DNA of 64,000 nt from Panacagrimonas sp046594215. Its GTDB lineage: Bacteria > Pseudomonadota > Gammaproteobacteria > Nevskiales > Nevskiaceae. The DNA lies in the NCBI GenBank assembly GCA_046594215.1, contig JBKJPX010000008.1, positions 1 through 64,000 on the forward strand, given 5' to 3'. The notes under the pieces were generated by a model. The model was not told where the DNA came from. It worked only from the letters and a program-made list of their open reading frames with translations, and searched no databases. Positions 56,313 to 64,000 of the stretch are shown piece after piece. Made by a program: the position numbers and the translations under genes. The stretch's first letter is position 1; each line of letters begins with the position of its first letter.

Positions 56313-56655
56313 CGGGCTCGCTCCCCTCGGATCTTGTTTTAGTGCTTCCTGTCGCTGGAGACCGCAGTCACTTTCCGGCTCGAGGTGGCTGTACGAGATG
56401 GAATGGACTCTGCCACGTCCGCATCGTTGAATCCAAGCCGCCGCCCGACCTCGCGGAACCGGCCGCCGCGTGCGATCAATCCGTCCTGCCGGGGCGCCAC
56501 GACGATGTCGAGGCGCCGTTCGATCCGTCGACGAGCGCGTCGATGGGACCGGGCCGCGCTCGCGCCCGTTGCGTACGCGACGAACCTCGTCCGGATGGCG
56601 ATCAGCATCGGCGTGTTATACGAGCCTTGAACCGTTTCACAGGCGACTCCGGACG
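56313..56655. other. 343-bp gap between divergent reductase and alginate-lyase genes
   Basis: No gene is convincing in either strand. It must contain the promoters for the desaturase operon and the PL7 lipoprotein. No strong palindrome or sigma-factor consensus was picked out by eye. Confidence 0.55.
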
Positions 56656-57516
56656 ATGAATCGAACGACGCAGCGTCTCGCGGTGGTGGCGCTGGCCCTG
56701 GCTCCCTGCCTCGCGAGCTGCGCGGCGGTTTCCGAAACGTCGGGTGGCGGGCAACTCGTCCCGACCGCCGGTGCCCCGGAATGTGCGCTTCCGCCAGGTG
56801 AAAACTTCGACCTGAGTCACTGGAAGATCACGCTGCCGGACAGCAAGGAGATCCAGAGCGGCGAGCTGGGCGCCGGCTTCACGAGGGCCGATGTTTTCTT
56901 CACCGACCCGGCATCCTGCGGCATGGTCTTCAGGAGCCCGAACCTGGCCGGCCATACGAAGGGGAGCAAGTATTCTCGAAGCGAGCTTCGTGAAATGAGA
57001 GCCCCGGAAGGACCAGCGAAAGACGCCGCGAACAACTGGACGACGAAAGAGGGCGGGACGCTGACGGCCAGACTGAGAGTCGACGCGGTATCGACCACGG
57101 GTGAAGCGGACAAGGTCGGTCGCGTGGTGATCGGCCAGATCCACGGGCCGGACAGCGAGGTGGTGCGGCTGTATTTCCACAAGCGGCCCAACGAAGCGAA
57201 GGGCCGGATCTACGCGGGCACAGACCCGGTGTCGGGCGATGGCTCGTTCTCCGAGGACATCGTGTCGAACCGCGACGGCGAGGGAATCGCGCTCGGTGAA
57301 ATTTTCGGTTACCAGATCGACCTGCACGGTCTGCGCTTGAGCGTTCGCGTCGCGCCCGAGTCTGGCGCCGCCGCCATGTTCACCCAGCAGATCGATCCGC
57401 AGTACGCCGGCCTCGACCTGTACTTCAAGGCCGGCGTCTACAACCAGAACAACACGGGTGACGCAGACGACTTCGCGCAGGCCACGTTCTTCGCGCTGAT
57501 CGCGACGCATCCCTAG
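56656..57516 (+). CDS. polysaccharide lyase family 7 (alginate lyase-like) lipoprotein
   Basis: 286-aa beta-jelly-roll lyase that would cleave alginate by beta-elimination. All three PL7 signatures are present: RSELREM at 108-114, QIHG at 160-163 (catalytic His) and YFKAGVYNQ at 255-263 (catalytic Tyr). The N-terminus ends in lipobox LASC with Cys22, so it is probably anchored in the outer membrane. No other alginate-use genes (PL5, PL17, kdg) are seen nearby, which is unusual for a degradation locus; it may trim self-made polysaccharide or serve scavenging. Confidence 0.93.
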   Translation: MNRTTQRLAVVALALAPCLASCAAVSETSGGGQLVPTAGAPECALPPGENFDLSHWKITLPDSKEIQSGELGAGFTRADVFFTDPASCGMVFRSPNLAGHTKGSKYSRSELREMRAPEGPAKDAANNWTTKEGGTLTARLRVDAVSTTGEADKVGRVVIGQIHGPDSEVVRLYFHKRPNEAKGRIYAGTDPVSGDGSFSEDIVSNRDGEGIALGEIFGYQIDLHGLRLSVRVAPESGAAAMFTQQIDPQYAGLDLYFKAGVYNQNNTGDADDFAQATFFALIATHP

Positions 57517-57537
57517 TCGCCGGGGTCCGCGGTCGGC

Positions 57538-59676
57538 TCAACGCGCCGCACGCTCCAGATCTCCGGCCGCCGCCGCAAGGCTCGCGGCCGAGTCCGCCGC
57601 CAGCGACAGGCGCCGCTGCAGCCAGGGGAGCAGGGCCTCGGCGGGCGAGGTTTCCGGCACCTCGCGCTCGGCGATCAAGGCGGCGCTCTGGCCTTCGGTC
57701 AGTGCCGGCAGCGTGACGGACGGCCCTTCCAGCAGGCGCTTGCGGATGAGTTCCACCGCGTGGGCCAGGACCTGCTCCGTCTGCTGCGGGTCGAGCCGTT
57801 CGCGTCGACGCGCGAGCAGCACGCGCACGGAGGCGAGGTGCGACATCAGTGCATGACTGTGGGCCAGCACCGCCCCGTAGGCCTCGGTCGGGACGCGCGC
57901 GGTTCTGGGCTCGGCACGGCTGCGTTGCGCCGCGCCTGCGAGGCTGCCCAGGGATTCGTAGACCGTGCGCCGCGCCATGCGCACCGCGAGCTCGGAACCG
58001 GTCTGGTCGGGCAGGCGCACGGCCTGGCCGGCGAGTTCGTCGAGCGCCTGCAGCAGGCGCTTGAGCATGTTCGGCAGTCCCTTGCGCTCCCACGACGGCA
58101 GCAAATAGCAGGCTGCCCAGGCGATGGCGGCGCCGATCAGCGTGTCGGCAAGGCGTTCGAAAACGGCGAAGCCGTGATCGGGATTCACCAGGTGTGCCTG
58201 CAGCAGGGCCATCACGGTGGCGGCGGTGGCGGTGACGAAATACGCGGAGAGCGCGAAGGCGTGCGCGAGGCCCGTGGCGGCCAGGAAGACCGCCGTGGAC
58301 AGCCAGGGCGTGGCGACGAACGACAGACCGAGCACGATGCCGCAGCCGGCGGCGGTGCCGGCCACGCGCAGGTTGCGGCGCGTGAGCGTCTGGTCGAGCG
58401 TGCCGCGCAGCACCACCGCGACGCTGAGCACCATCCAGTGCGGGTGCGCGGCCCAAGGCAGCCACACGCCGACGGCGTAGGCGGCGCCCAGCGCAGCGCC
58501 TGATCGCAGCGCGTGACGAAGAACCGGCGATCCGAGATGGAAGTGGGGTCGCAGCGCCGCGAGCGGCCAGCCTTCCACCGTCACGAACAGGCGCAGTTCG
58601 GAGCGGGCGAAATGGCGCGGCTTGTCTTCCTGTCGATGCAGAACCTGCATGCGCCGCACGTCGTCGATCATGTGGCCGCTGCGGTCCACGACGCTGGCCA
58701 GCAGGCGGCGGCGACGCCCGTCGCCGCCGAACAGCGCTACCGGGTCGAGGTTGCGCAGGGCGGCGCGGGCGTCGCTGTCATCGTCGACGGGCAGGCCACG
58801 CACGACGCCGCGGTGCAAGGCATCGAGCTGGTCCGCCATCGCCAGGTAGCTCGTCGCCAAGGCCCGCCAGGCCTGCACGCCCGCGTCGTCGCTCCCCAGC
58901 AGGTCCAGGTCGAGCTGGCTCAGCAGCAGGCCGTCGCGAAGCTCGATGGCGCGCAGCAGCAGGCCCGACTGCAGGCGGGCGCGATCACTGTCAGATGCGG
59001 CAAAGAGAATGTCCCGTGCGACCTGCAGCCGATCGTCGAGCTGGGTTTCCTGCGCCAGGAAACTTTGCAGCCGCGTTCCCGCGTCCGCGTGCTGCGCCGG
59101 CGCCCGCAACACCGCGGCGCGCGCCCGCAGCAGGTTCGCGATGGCCGTGATCACGGAGCCCAACGCGAGCGTGCGGTAGCGCGGCTGCAGCAGGGCACAG
59201 AGCACGGTGGCCCATGCCAGGTACAGCGCGGAGCCTGCTGCGACCCAGGCGATGCGCGTCAGCAGCTCCGGGGTGTCCTGCGCCGGATGCGCCGCGTAGG
59301 TGAAGACGAAGGCCATCGTGCCGACGAAGGACAGCGCCCCGACGCGCGGGCCCCAGGCCTGCGACAGGCCGGAGAGGAAACCGATGCCCACGACCACGGC
59401 GGCGAGTGCGATCGCGTCCTCGCGCAAGGCCGCCACGACCAGCGACACCAGGATGCCGATGACGCCGGCCAGCAGCACCCGGCGCCAGGTGCGGCCCAGC
59501 GCGTTGGGCTGGTCGGCCAGGCTCGCGTAGACCGCGCCGGAGGACGCCGAGAGCGCGCCTACCGCGCCACCCAGGGGATGCACCGCCAGGTAGGCGAGCG
59601 TGACGCCGAGCGAGACCACGATGCCGTTGAGCACATGGGCCGGCAGGGCGAGCAGGGGGCGCAGGAGCGGATGCAT
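57538..59676 (-). CDS. FUSC/YccS-type inner-membrane transporter
   Basis: 712-aa membrane protein of the aromatic-acid exporter/YccS-YhfK family. Two sets of about five to six TM helices (residues about 15-180 and 395-525) are each followed by a soluble helical domain; GVWLPWAAHPHWMVLSVAV marks the start of the FUSC repeat in the second half and PWLSTAVFLAATGLAHAFAL follows. Start is ATG 59676. It converges with the PL7 gene. Substrate unknown; relatives export small aromatic acids or are linked to cell envelope stress. Confidence 0.88.
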   Translation of the reverse strand: MHPLLRPLLALPAHVLNGIVVSLGVTLAYLAVHPLGGAVGALSASSGAVYASLADQPNALGRTWRRVLLAGVIGILVSLVVAALREDAIALAAVVVGIGFLSGLSQAWGPRVGALSFVGTMAFVFTYAAHPAQDTPELLTRIAWVAAGSALYLAWATVLCALLQPRYRTLALGSVITAIANLLRARAAVLRAPAQHADAGTRLQSFLAQETQLDDRLQVARDILFAASDSDRARLQSGLLLRAIELRDGLLLSQLDLDLLGSDDAGVQAWRALATSYLAMADQLDALHRGVVRGLPVDDDSDARAALRNLDPVALFGGDGRRRRLLASVVDRSGHMIDDVRRMQVLHRQEDKPRHFARSELRLFVTVEGWPLAALRPHFHLGSPVLRHALRSGAALGAAYAVGVWLPWAAHPHWMVLSVAVVLRGTLDQTLTRRNLRVAGTAAGCGIVLGLSFVATPWLSTAVFLAATGLAHAFALSAYFVTATAATVMALLQAHLVNPDHGFAVFERLADTLIGAAIAWAACYLLPSWERKGLPNMLKRLLQALDELAGQAVRLPDQTGSELAVRMARRTVYESLGSLAGAAQRSRAEPRTARVPTEAYGAVLAHSHALMSHLASVRVLLARRRERLDPQQTEQVLAHAVELIRKRLLEGPSVTLPALTEGQSAALIAEREVPETSPAEALLPWLQRRLSLAADSAASLAAAAGDLERAAR

Positions 59677-59728
59677 CGGCCCATTATCCCGTGGGCCGCT
59701 CGCGGCATGCGTGGGGCGCAGCGATCCG

Positions 59729-60640
59729 TCAGCGCAACGCAGCGGCCCGCACCACCCGATTGGCCAGGATCCCGATTCCCTCGACCTCGAGTTCCACCGT
59801 GTCGCCGATCGCGAGTCTTCGTCCGAGTTCGAACCCGCAGCCATTGAGCACCGTGCCCGACCCGATGATCTCGCCGGCGTAGAGGACGCGGTTACGGCTG
59901 AACTGCGAGATGGCGTCTTCGAAGCGGTGCGTCATGTTCGCCGTCGTCCCGCGCGACCAGACCTCGCCGTTGATGCGCGCGCTCATCTTCAGCGCCCGGA
60001 GATCCTCGAACTCGTCCGGTGTCGCGATGCACGGACCGATGCTGTTCGCGAAATCCTTGCCGCCGCAGGGACCCAGGCCCGTCTCCATGAACGGGATCTG
60101 CAGATCGCGGGCCGACCAGTCGTTGAAGATCGTGTAGCCGAAGATGTGCGATCCCGCATCTTCGACGGTGATATCGCTGCCCGTCCTGCCCACCACGCAG
60201 GCCCACTCCAGTTCGTAGTCGATCCACTCGGAGGGCGCCGGCCAGGGAATGTCGGCGTTGGGCCCGAACACGTGGAGATGATCGGCGTTGTAGTAGATGA
60301 CCTGCTTGCGGAACTCCGGGCTCATGGGCCTTCCGAGCTTGGCGAAGCTGGCTTCGAGATGGTCGAGGAACAGGCTCGCGTCGCGCAGGCGGATGGGTCG
60401 TGGCAGCGGTGCGAGCAACTCGAGGCTGGCGAGATCCCGTCGCGCATCTTTCGGCGCCACCTGCGTGAGCTTTCGCGCGACAGCCCATGCGTCGTCACCC
60501 GCTTCGATGAACGACTGCATCGTCGATGGCAACGGGGTGCCGGCCTGCTGCGCGGCCGCGACGAGGTCCACGACGAACCCCTCCACGTGCAGGGATCCGA
60601 TTCCCTCGCCCTGCGCAGAACGAAACGAGATCAGTCTCAC
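59729..60640 (-). CDS. fumarylacetoacetate hydrolase family protein
   Basis: 303-aa FAH-family enzyme (hydrolase/isomerase/decarboxylase). SEWIDYELEWACVVG (about residues 136-150) holds the metal-binding Glu pair, FGYTIFNDWSARDLQ (about residues 167-181) is the family core, GKDFANSIGPCI has the conserved Lys, and GSGTVLNGCG closes the active site. It could cleave a C-C bond of a ring-fission product or be an oxaloacetate or acylpyruvase-type enzyme. GTG 60640 is the start. Followed 21 bp upstream by an MBL-fold gene, probably same transcript. Confidence 0.92.
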   Translation of the reverse strand: MRLISFRSAQGEGIGSLHVEGFVVDLVAAAQQAGTPLPSTMQSFIEAGDDAWAVARKLTQVAPKDARRDLASLELLAPLPRPIRLRDASLFLDHLEASFAKLGRPMSPEFRKQVIYYNADHLHVFGPNADIPWPAPSEWIDYELEWACVVGRTGSDITVEDAGSHIFGYTIFNDWSARDLQIPFMETGLGPCGGKDFANSIGPCIATPDEFEDLRALKMSARINGEVWSRGTTANMTHRFEDAISQFSRNRVLYAGEIIGSGTVLNGCGFELGRRLAIGDTVELEVEGIGILANRVVRAAALR

Positions 60641-60661
60641 GGATGCCTCGCGATCGATCGG

Positions 60662-61666
60662 TCAGTGCGCGTGCCTGCAGGCGGCGTGATCGCCGCTGTC
60701 GCAGGCCGCGCGACGCTTCGCGTTGCGGTCCAGCCGCGCGAAGATCTCGATGAAATCCGTGGTGGCCTCGGTGCTGCCGAACTTGCCGTAGAGAAAGTTC
60801 ACGCTGCCCGCGATCCGTTCCGGGATGTTCCAGTCTGCGAAATCGGGCATGACCGCAATCTCGTAGGCGGCGTCTTCCAGGGGGACGCCCGCGTCGAAGC
60901 GCCTGCGCGACTCATCGAGGAGCATCACGAGGTAGGACCGGAAACGCGCCACCCCGGCCTTGTCGGTGAGCGGCCCGTGTCCGGGGACCACCACGTCGAC
61001 GTCCAGCGACAGGATGTGATCGCAGGCCTTGATCCAGCCTTCGATGGAGCCGTCCCAAACGGCCGGGTGGCCACCGATGAACAGCAGGTCGCCGGTGTAC
61101 GCCACGCGGTCCTGCACGACGTGGACCACGACGTCGCCCGCGGTGTGGGCGGGACCGACATTGGTCAGAACCACGTCCTTGTCTCCGACCTTGAGCGACT
61201 TCGATCGCTCGAAGGTCTCGGTCGGCGGCGTGAGCACCACCTTGCTGAAGTCGAACAGCTGCGGCCCCATCTTCTCGCGGATGTACTGCGCACCGCTGCC
61301 GAAGTTCTCCGGGTGGGAGACGATGCGATGGATCAGCTCCGGCGGAACCTTGAAGAATTCCTTCGAGCCCGCTTCCGACATGATGATCCGGGCGCCCGGC
61401 ACCAGCTGGTTGCCGTAGATGTGATCGGCGTCCGCATGCGTGTTGAGCAGGACATCGATCTTTCGCGACGCCGGCACCGCGCGGACCATCGCGTCCAGCA
61501 TGTCCTGCGTCAGCTTCAGGTCGAACAAGGTGTCGACCAGCAGGGTTTGTCCAGCATTCGAAACGAGGCCGGCGTTGCTCCAGCCCCAGCCGCCGTCCGG
61601 CTGGAGGTAGGCGTGGCTCGAAGGCCCTATCTGCTGAAGCCCTTTGTCGTAGTTCCAGGCCGGCAT
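60662..61666 (-). CDS. MBL-fold metallohydrolase
   Basis: 334-aa metallo-beta-lactamase-fold protein. The zinc motif is THADADHIYGN (HxDxDH variant with first His in NTH), later ligands in GPAHTAGD and TGDLLFIGG and PGHGPLTD are all in place. The tail ends HAACRHAH, rich in His and Cys, which is unusual. Fold group resembles quinoprotein-linked or alkylsulfatase-like hydrolases; substrate unknown. It sits with an FAH-family gene, hinting at ring-fission or lactone hydrolysis. Confidence 0.9.
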   Translation of the reverse strand: MPAWNYDKGLQQIGPSSHAYLQPDGGWGWSNAGLVSNAGQTLLVDTLFDLKLTQDMLDAMVRAVPASRKIDVLLNTHADADHIYGNQLVPGARIIMSEAGSKEFFKVPPELIHRIVSHPENFGSGAQYIREKMGPQLFDFSKVVLTPPTETFERSKSLKVGDKDVVLTNVGPAHTAGDVVVHVVQDRVAYTGDLLFIGGHPAVWDGSIEGWIKACDHILSLDVDVVVPGHGPLTDKAGVARFRSYLVMLLDESRRRFDAGVPLEDAAYEIAVMPDFADWNIPERIAGSVNFLYGKFGSTEATTDFIEIFARLDRNAKRRAACDSGDHAACRHAH

Positions 61667-61777
61667 CGGATGACTCCTTCCTCGCGTTCACCGAACGGGC
61701 CGGCGAGTGTTTCGCAGGGGTGACCGCGTTACAACACAGGGTGAACCCAGGGTTTGTGTCCTCGTGGAGATGAACCC

Positions 61778-62224
61778 TCAACTACCTTTCGCGCGGGATA
61801 GTCGGCGTGGCGCCTTCCTGGCGGGCGCCTCGATGGCGCCGGACGCGGCCGCCCGCAATAGGCGCCGGAACGTCGGGCACTCCAGGTGGCTGGGCGCGCG
61901 GCAGCCTGCGGCGTGACGCAGGCCATCGCGCATCGCGCTGAGCTTTCGCACGGTCCGGTCCAGCTCGTCCGCCTTGGAAGCGAGCTGCTTGCGGTCGATC
62001 TGCGGCCGACCATCGGGCGCGAACATGAGGGCGATCTCGTCCAGCGAGAAACCCGCAGCACGCCCCAGTCCGATCATCGCGAGCCGCTCGAGGACCTCCG
62101 GATCGAACATGCGGCGCAGACCCCGCCGTCCGACCGACGCGATCAGTCCCTTCTCCTCGTAGAACCGCAGCGTCGAACCTGGCACGCCGGCGCGTTTCGA
62201 TACTTCGGAGATATCCAGTTCCAT
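61778..62224 (-). CDS. MerR-family regulator
   Basis: 148-aa regulator. The N-terminal winged helix begins MELDISEVSKRAGVPGSTLRFY (quoted as family pattern) and EEKGLIASVGRRGLRRMF; a coiled-coil dimer helix follows and the C-terminal effector part contains CRAPSHLECPTFRRLL with two cysteines nine apart, as in redox- or metal-responsive SoxR-like members. It is divergent from an MFS exporter, with a perfect palindrome between them, so it likely controls that gene on oxidant or metal sensing. Confidence 0.93.
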   Translation of the reverse strand: MELDISEVSKRAGVPGSTLRFYEEKGLIASVGRRGLRRMFDPEVLERLAMIGLGRAAGFSLDEIALMFAPDGRPQIDRKQLASKADELDRTVRKLSAMRDGLRHAAGCRAPSHLECPTFRRLLRAAASGAIEAPARKAPRRLSRAKGS

Positions 62225-62234
62225 TGCGTGCTTG

Positions 62235-62254
62235 ACTTCAAGTCAACTTGAAGT
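62235..62254. promoter_or_regulatory. perfect MerR-type operator
   Basis: ACTTCAAGT (62235-62243), CA, ACTTGAAGT (62246-62254) is a perfect 9-bp palindrome with a 2-nt centre. It overlaps TTGACT at 62232-62237, with 19 bp to a weak -10 (CACAGT), the overlong spacer that MerR proteins correct. The sequence recalls the SoxR box (CAAGTTAACTTG-like). Confidence 0.75.
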
Positions 62255-62302
62255 TGCACAGTGCCGCTGCCATCACCCGATGGCAAGCCGACGAGAGCGA
62301 TC

Positions 62303-63844
62303 ATGGAAGTCCGGTTCAGCCCCAGCGACAGGCAGCTGTCGCCTTCGCAGGACCCAGCGCGGTCGGAAGCCATCGCGGCCGGCCCGGAGCCCGCGTCGTC
62401 GTCGCGGGGGGCGATGGCCAGCCTGTGCCTGTCCATGCTGATGCCCTCGCTCGATACCAGCATCGCCAATGCCGGTCTGCCGACGTTCGCACTGGCATTC
62501 GGCGCTTCCTTCCAGCACGTGCAGTGGGTCGTCCTCGCGTATCTGCTGGCCATCACGACCCTGATCGTCAGCGCGGGACGGCTCGGTGATCTCGTCGGGC
62601 GCAGACGCCTGCTCCTGGCTGGAATCGGCCTGTTCACGGTGGCCTCGCTTGCCTGCGGCATCGCGCCCACGCTCTGGCTGCTGGTCGCCGCACGCGCTGC
62701 GCAGGGTCTTGGAGCCGCCATCATGCTGGCGCTGACCGTGGCCCTGGTCGGCCAGACGGTTCCGAAAGCCGGGATCGGACGCGCCATGGGCCTGCTCGGG
62801 ACGATGTCCGCGATCGGGACCACGCTCGGTCCCTCGCTCGGTGGCGCGCTGATCGCAGGCCCTGGCTGGCGATGGATCTTCCTCGTCAACGTGCCGCTCG
62901 GGCTGCTAAACCTCGCGCTCGCGTGTCGCAAGCTGCCGGTCGATCGCCCGCGCGCGCGAACGCAGGGAGCCGGCTTCGACACGCTGGGCACCGTGTTGCT
63001 GGCCGCCACGCTGATGGCTTACACCCTTGCCGTGACGATCGGGCAGGCCGGCTTCGGGCCGCTCAACGCGACGCTGCTGTTCGCGGGCGTCCTGTGTGGC
63101 GGCTTCTTCGTTCGGGCCCAGGCAAGCGCCGTGTCTCCCCTGGTACGCCTGACGATATTTCGCGACGCCGCGTTGCGCGCGAGCCTCGCGATGAGCCTGC
63201 TGGTCTCCACCGTGATGATGGCGACGCTGGTGGTGGGGCCTTTCTATCTTTCGCGGGCGCTGGGCCTGGAGCCGGCGCGGGTCGGCCTGGTCTTGTCCAT
63301 CGGGCCGCTGATCGCCGCGATGAGCGGAATGCCGGCGGGCCGGGCCGTGGATCGCCTGGGTGCGCAGAGCATGACGCTCGTGGGACTCGTCGGAATTGCA
63401 GCCGGGTGCTTCGCGCTATCCGTGATCCCGTCGATTTGGGGCACCGCGGGCTACCTCGCGCCGATCGTCGTCATCACCGCCAGCTACGCTTTGTTCCAGG
63501 TCGCCAACAACACCGCCTTCATGACGGACATGCGCCCGGACCAACGGGGCGTCATGTCCGGAATGCTCAGTCTGTCGCGCAATCTCGGGCTCATCACGGG
63601 TGCGTCCGTCATGGGCGCGGTGTTCGCGTTCGCATCGTCGACGACGGACGTCGCCATCACGCGTCCTGCAGACGTGGTCACCGGACTGCGGGTCACGTTT
63701 GCGGTCGGCGCGATCCTGATGGGACTCGCGATCGTGATCGCAACGGCAAGCTATCGCAGCCGCAACGTCGTCCTGCACGCGACGTGTTTTTCGGCTCGGA
63801 CAAGGGATGGACGATTTTTTCATGGCAACGGCGGGCGGCGGTGA
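62303..63844 (+). CDS. MFS exporter of the DHA2 (14-TMS) family
   Basis: 513-aa drug:proton antiporter. GRLGDLVGRRRLLLAG (about residues 92-107) is motif A, AARAAQGLGAAIMLALT motif B, and GPSLGGALIAGPGWRWIFLVNVP motif C region, typical of EmrB-like transporters. Fourteen hydrophobic segments can be traced. Start at ATG 62303 with GAGAG upstream; the 15-residue longer start lacks support. Controlled by the divergent MerR. The last 25 residues are Arg- and aromatic-rich and may reflect frame drift at the end, since the family usually stops near RSRN. Confidence 0.92.
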   Translation: MEVRFSPSDRQLSPSQDPARSEAIAAGPEPASSSRGAMASLCLSMLMPSLDTSIANAGLPTFALAFGASFQHVQWVVLAYLLAITTLIVSAGRLGDLVGRRRLLLAGIGLFTVASLACGIAPTLWLLVAARAAQGLGAAIMLALTVALVGQTVPKAGIGRAMGLLGTMSAIGTTLGPSLGGALIAGPGWRWIFLVNVPLGLLNLALACRKLPVDRPRARTQGAGFDTLGTVLLAATLMAYTLAVTIGQAGFGPLNATLLFAGVLCGGFFVRAQASAVSPLVRLTIFRDAALRASLAMSLLVSTVMMATLVVGPFYLSRALGLEPARVGLVLSIGPLIAAMSGMPAGRAVDRLGAQSMTLVGLVGIAAGCFALSVIPSIWGTAGYLAPIVVITASYALFQVANNTAFMTDMRPDQRGVMSGMLSLSRNLGLITGASVMGAVFAFASSTTDVAITRPADVVTGLRVTFAVGAILMGLAIVIATASYRSRNVVLHATCFSARTRDGRFFHGNGGRR

Positions 63845-63896
63845 CGGCGGCTCGAAGCCTTGGTCATGCGCGCATTCACCCAAGCCAACGAAAGGC

Positions 63897-64000
63897 CTAG
63901 GCCGCCACATCCAGCGCGTACCGCCGACAGTGCTCCAGATACGCCGCCTCGTGCGTGGTGATCAGTTCGACCACGCAGCGCCACAGCCACGTCGGCGTCT
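63897..64000 (-). CDS. C-terminal end of an unidentified protein
   Basis: The last 33 residues of a minus-strand gene that runs off the right edge, ending ALDVAA with a TAG stop at 63897-63899. Visible features are TWLWRCVVELITTHEA and EHCRRYALDVAA. It resembles the end of a short soluble helical protein; too little is present to name it. Confidence 0.6.
   Translation of the reverse strand, partial: TPTWLWRCVVELITTHEAAYLEHCRRYALDVAA

Noticed and set aside
58513..59847. 444-residue plus-strand frame
   Set aside because: Antisense of the FUSC transporter gene.

Overview
The window is GC-rich bacterial chromosome with tightly packed genes, many GTG or TTG starts and frequent 1-8 bp gene overlaps. 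Gene content (PrpR/AcnD/PrpF-type 2-methylcitrate cycle, RND efflux, MipA/OmpV, NtrBC-like pair, LPS-type glycosyltransferases, FUSC transporter, acyl desaturase with its ferredoxin reductase) points to a Gram-negative proteobacterium. A gammaproteobacterium near Lysobacterales, Nevskiales or Steroidobacterales is my best guess; this is inference from gene families and not a phylogenetic result. No rRNA, tRNA, CRISPR array, transposase, integrase or plasmid or phage gene was seen.

Layout. 1-3.4 kb: end of an ABC-2 type exporter module (ATPase, HlyD adaptor) and two alpha/beta hydrolases, with a strong hairpin terminator between the hydrolases. 3.5-12.9 kb: propionate degradation, with prpR divergent from prpB-prpC-acnD-(sulfotransferase)-(SRPBCC protein)-prpF. 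13-19.5 kb: a GltP-type symporter and a MarR-adaptor-RND permease efflux operon with a candidate MarR operator. 19.7-30.9 kb: surface polysaccharide functions. Ten minus-strand genes, many with overlapping stop and start codons, encode a thioester-reductase-like enzyme, a FIH-like JmjC hydroxylase, an SMR protein, a PAP2 phosphatase, two GT9-type enzymes, a GT4, a polysaccharide deacetylase, an ELM1-like protein and a GT8-like protein; MipA/OmpV and a CDP-glycerol-type transferase follow. 31.2-36 kb: a phosphate-binding-protein-like lipo/periplasmic protein and a porin divergent from an NtrBC-type two-component pair. 36.1-42.5 kb: a catabolic-looking minus-strand cluster (sulfotransferase, DUF1214 protein, SDR, NTF2-like, Gfo/Idh/MocA, Dabb-like) divergent from an AraC regulator.

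42.6-53.3 kb is a looser region: GFA enzyme, a protein closely resembling cofactor-free 2,4-dioxygenases of the Hod/Qdo type, a LuxR-type regulator whose receiver has lost its phospho-acceptor aspartate, an Rmd1/DUF155-like protein, a membrane metallophosphoesterase, a FecR-SPOR protein, a GGDEF protein and two long stretches with little or no convincing coding. 53.5-64 kb: YdiI-type thioesterase, desaturase and reductase, an alginate-lyase lipoprotein (PL7), an FUSC transporter, an FAH-family enzyme, an MBL hydrolase and a MerR/MFS divergent pair with a perfect 20-bp palindrome between them.

The most unusual items are the Hod-like dioxygenase, the sulfotransferase inserted in the methylcitrate operon, the FIH-like hydroxylase in a polysaccharide operon, and the AraC-linked catabolic cluster with a second sulfotransferase.
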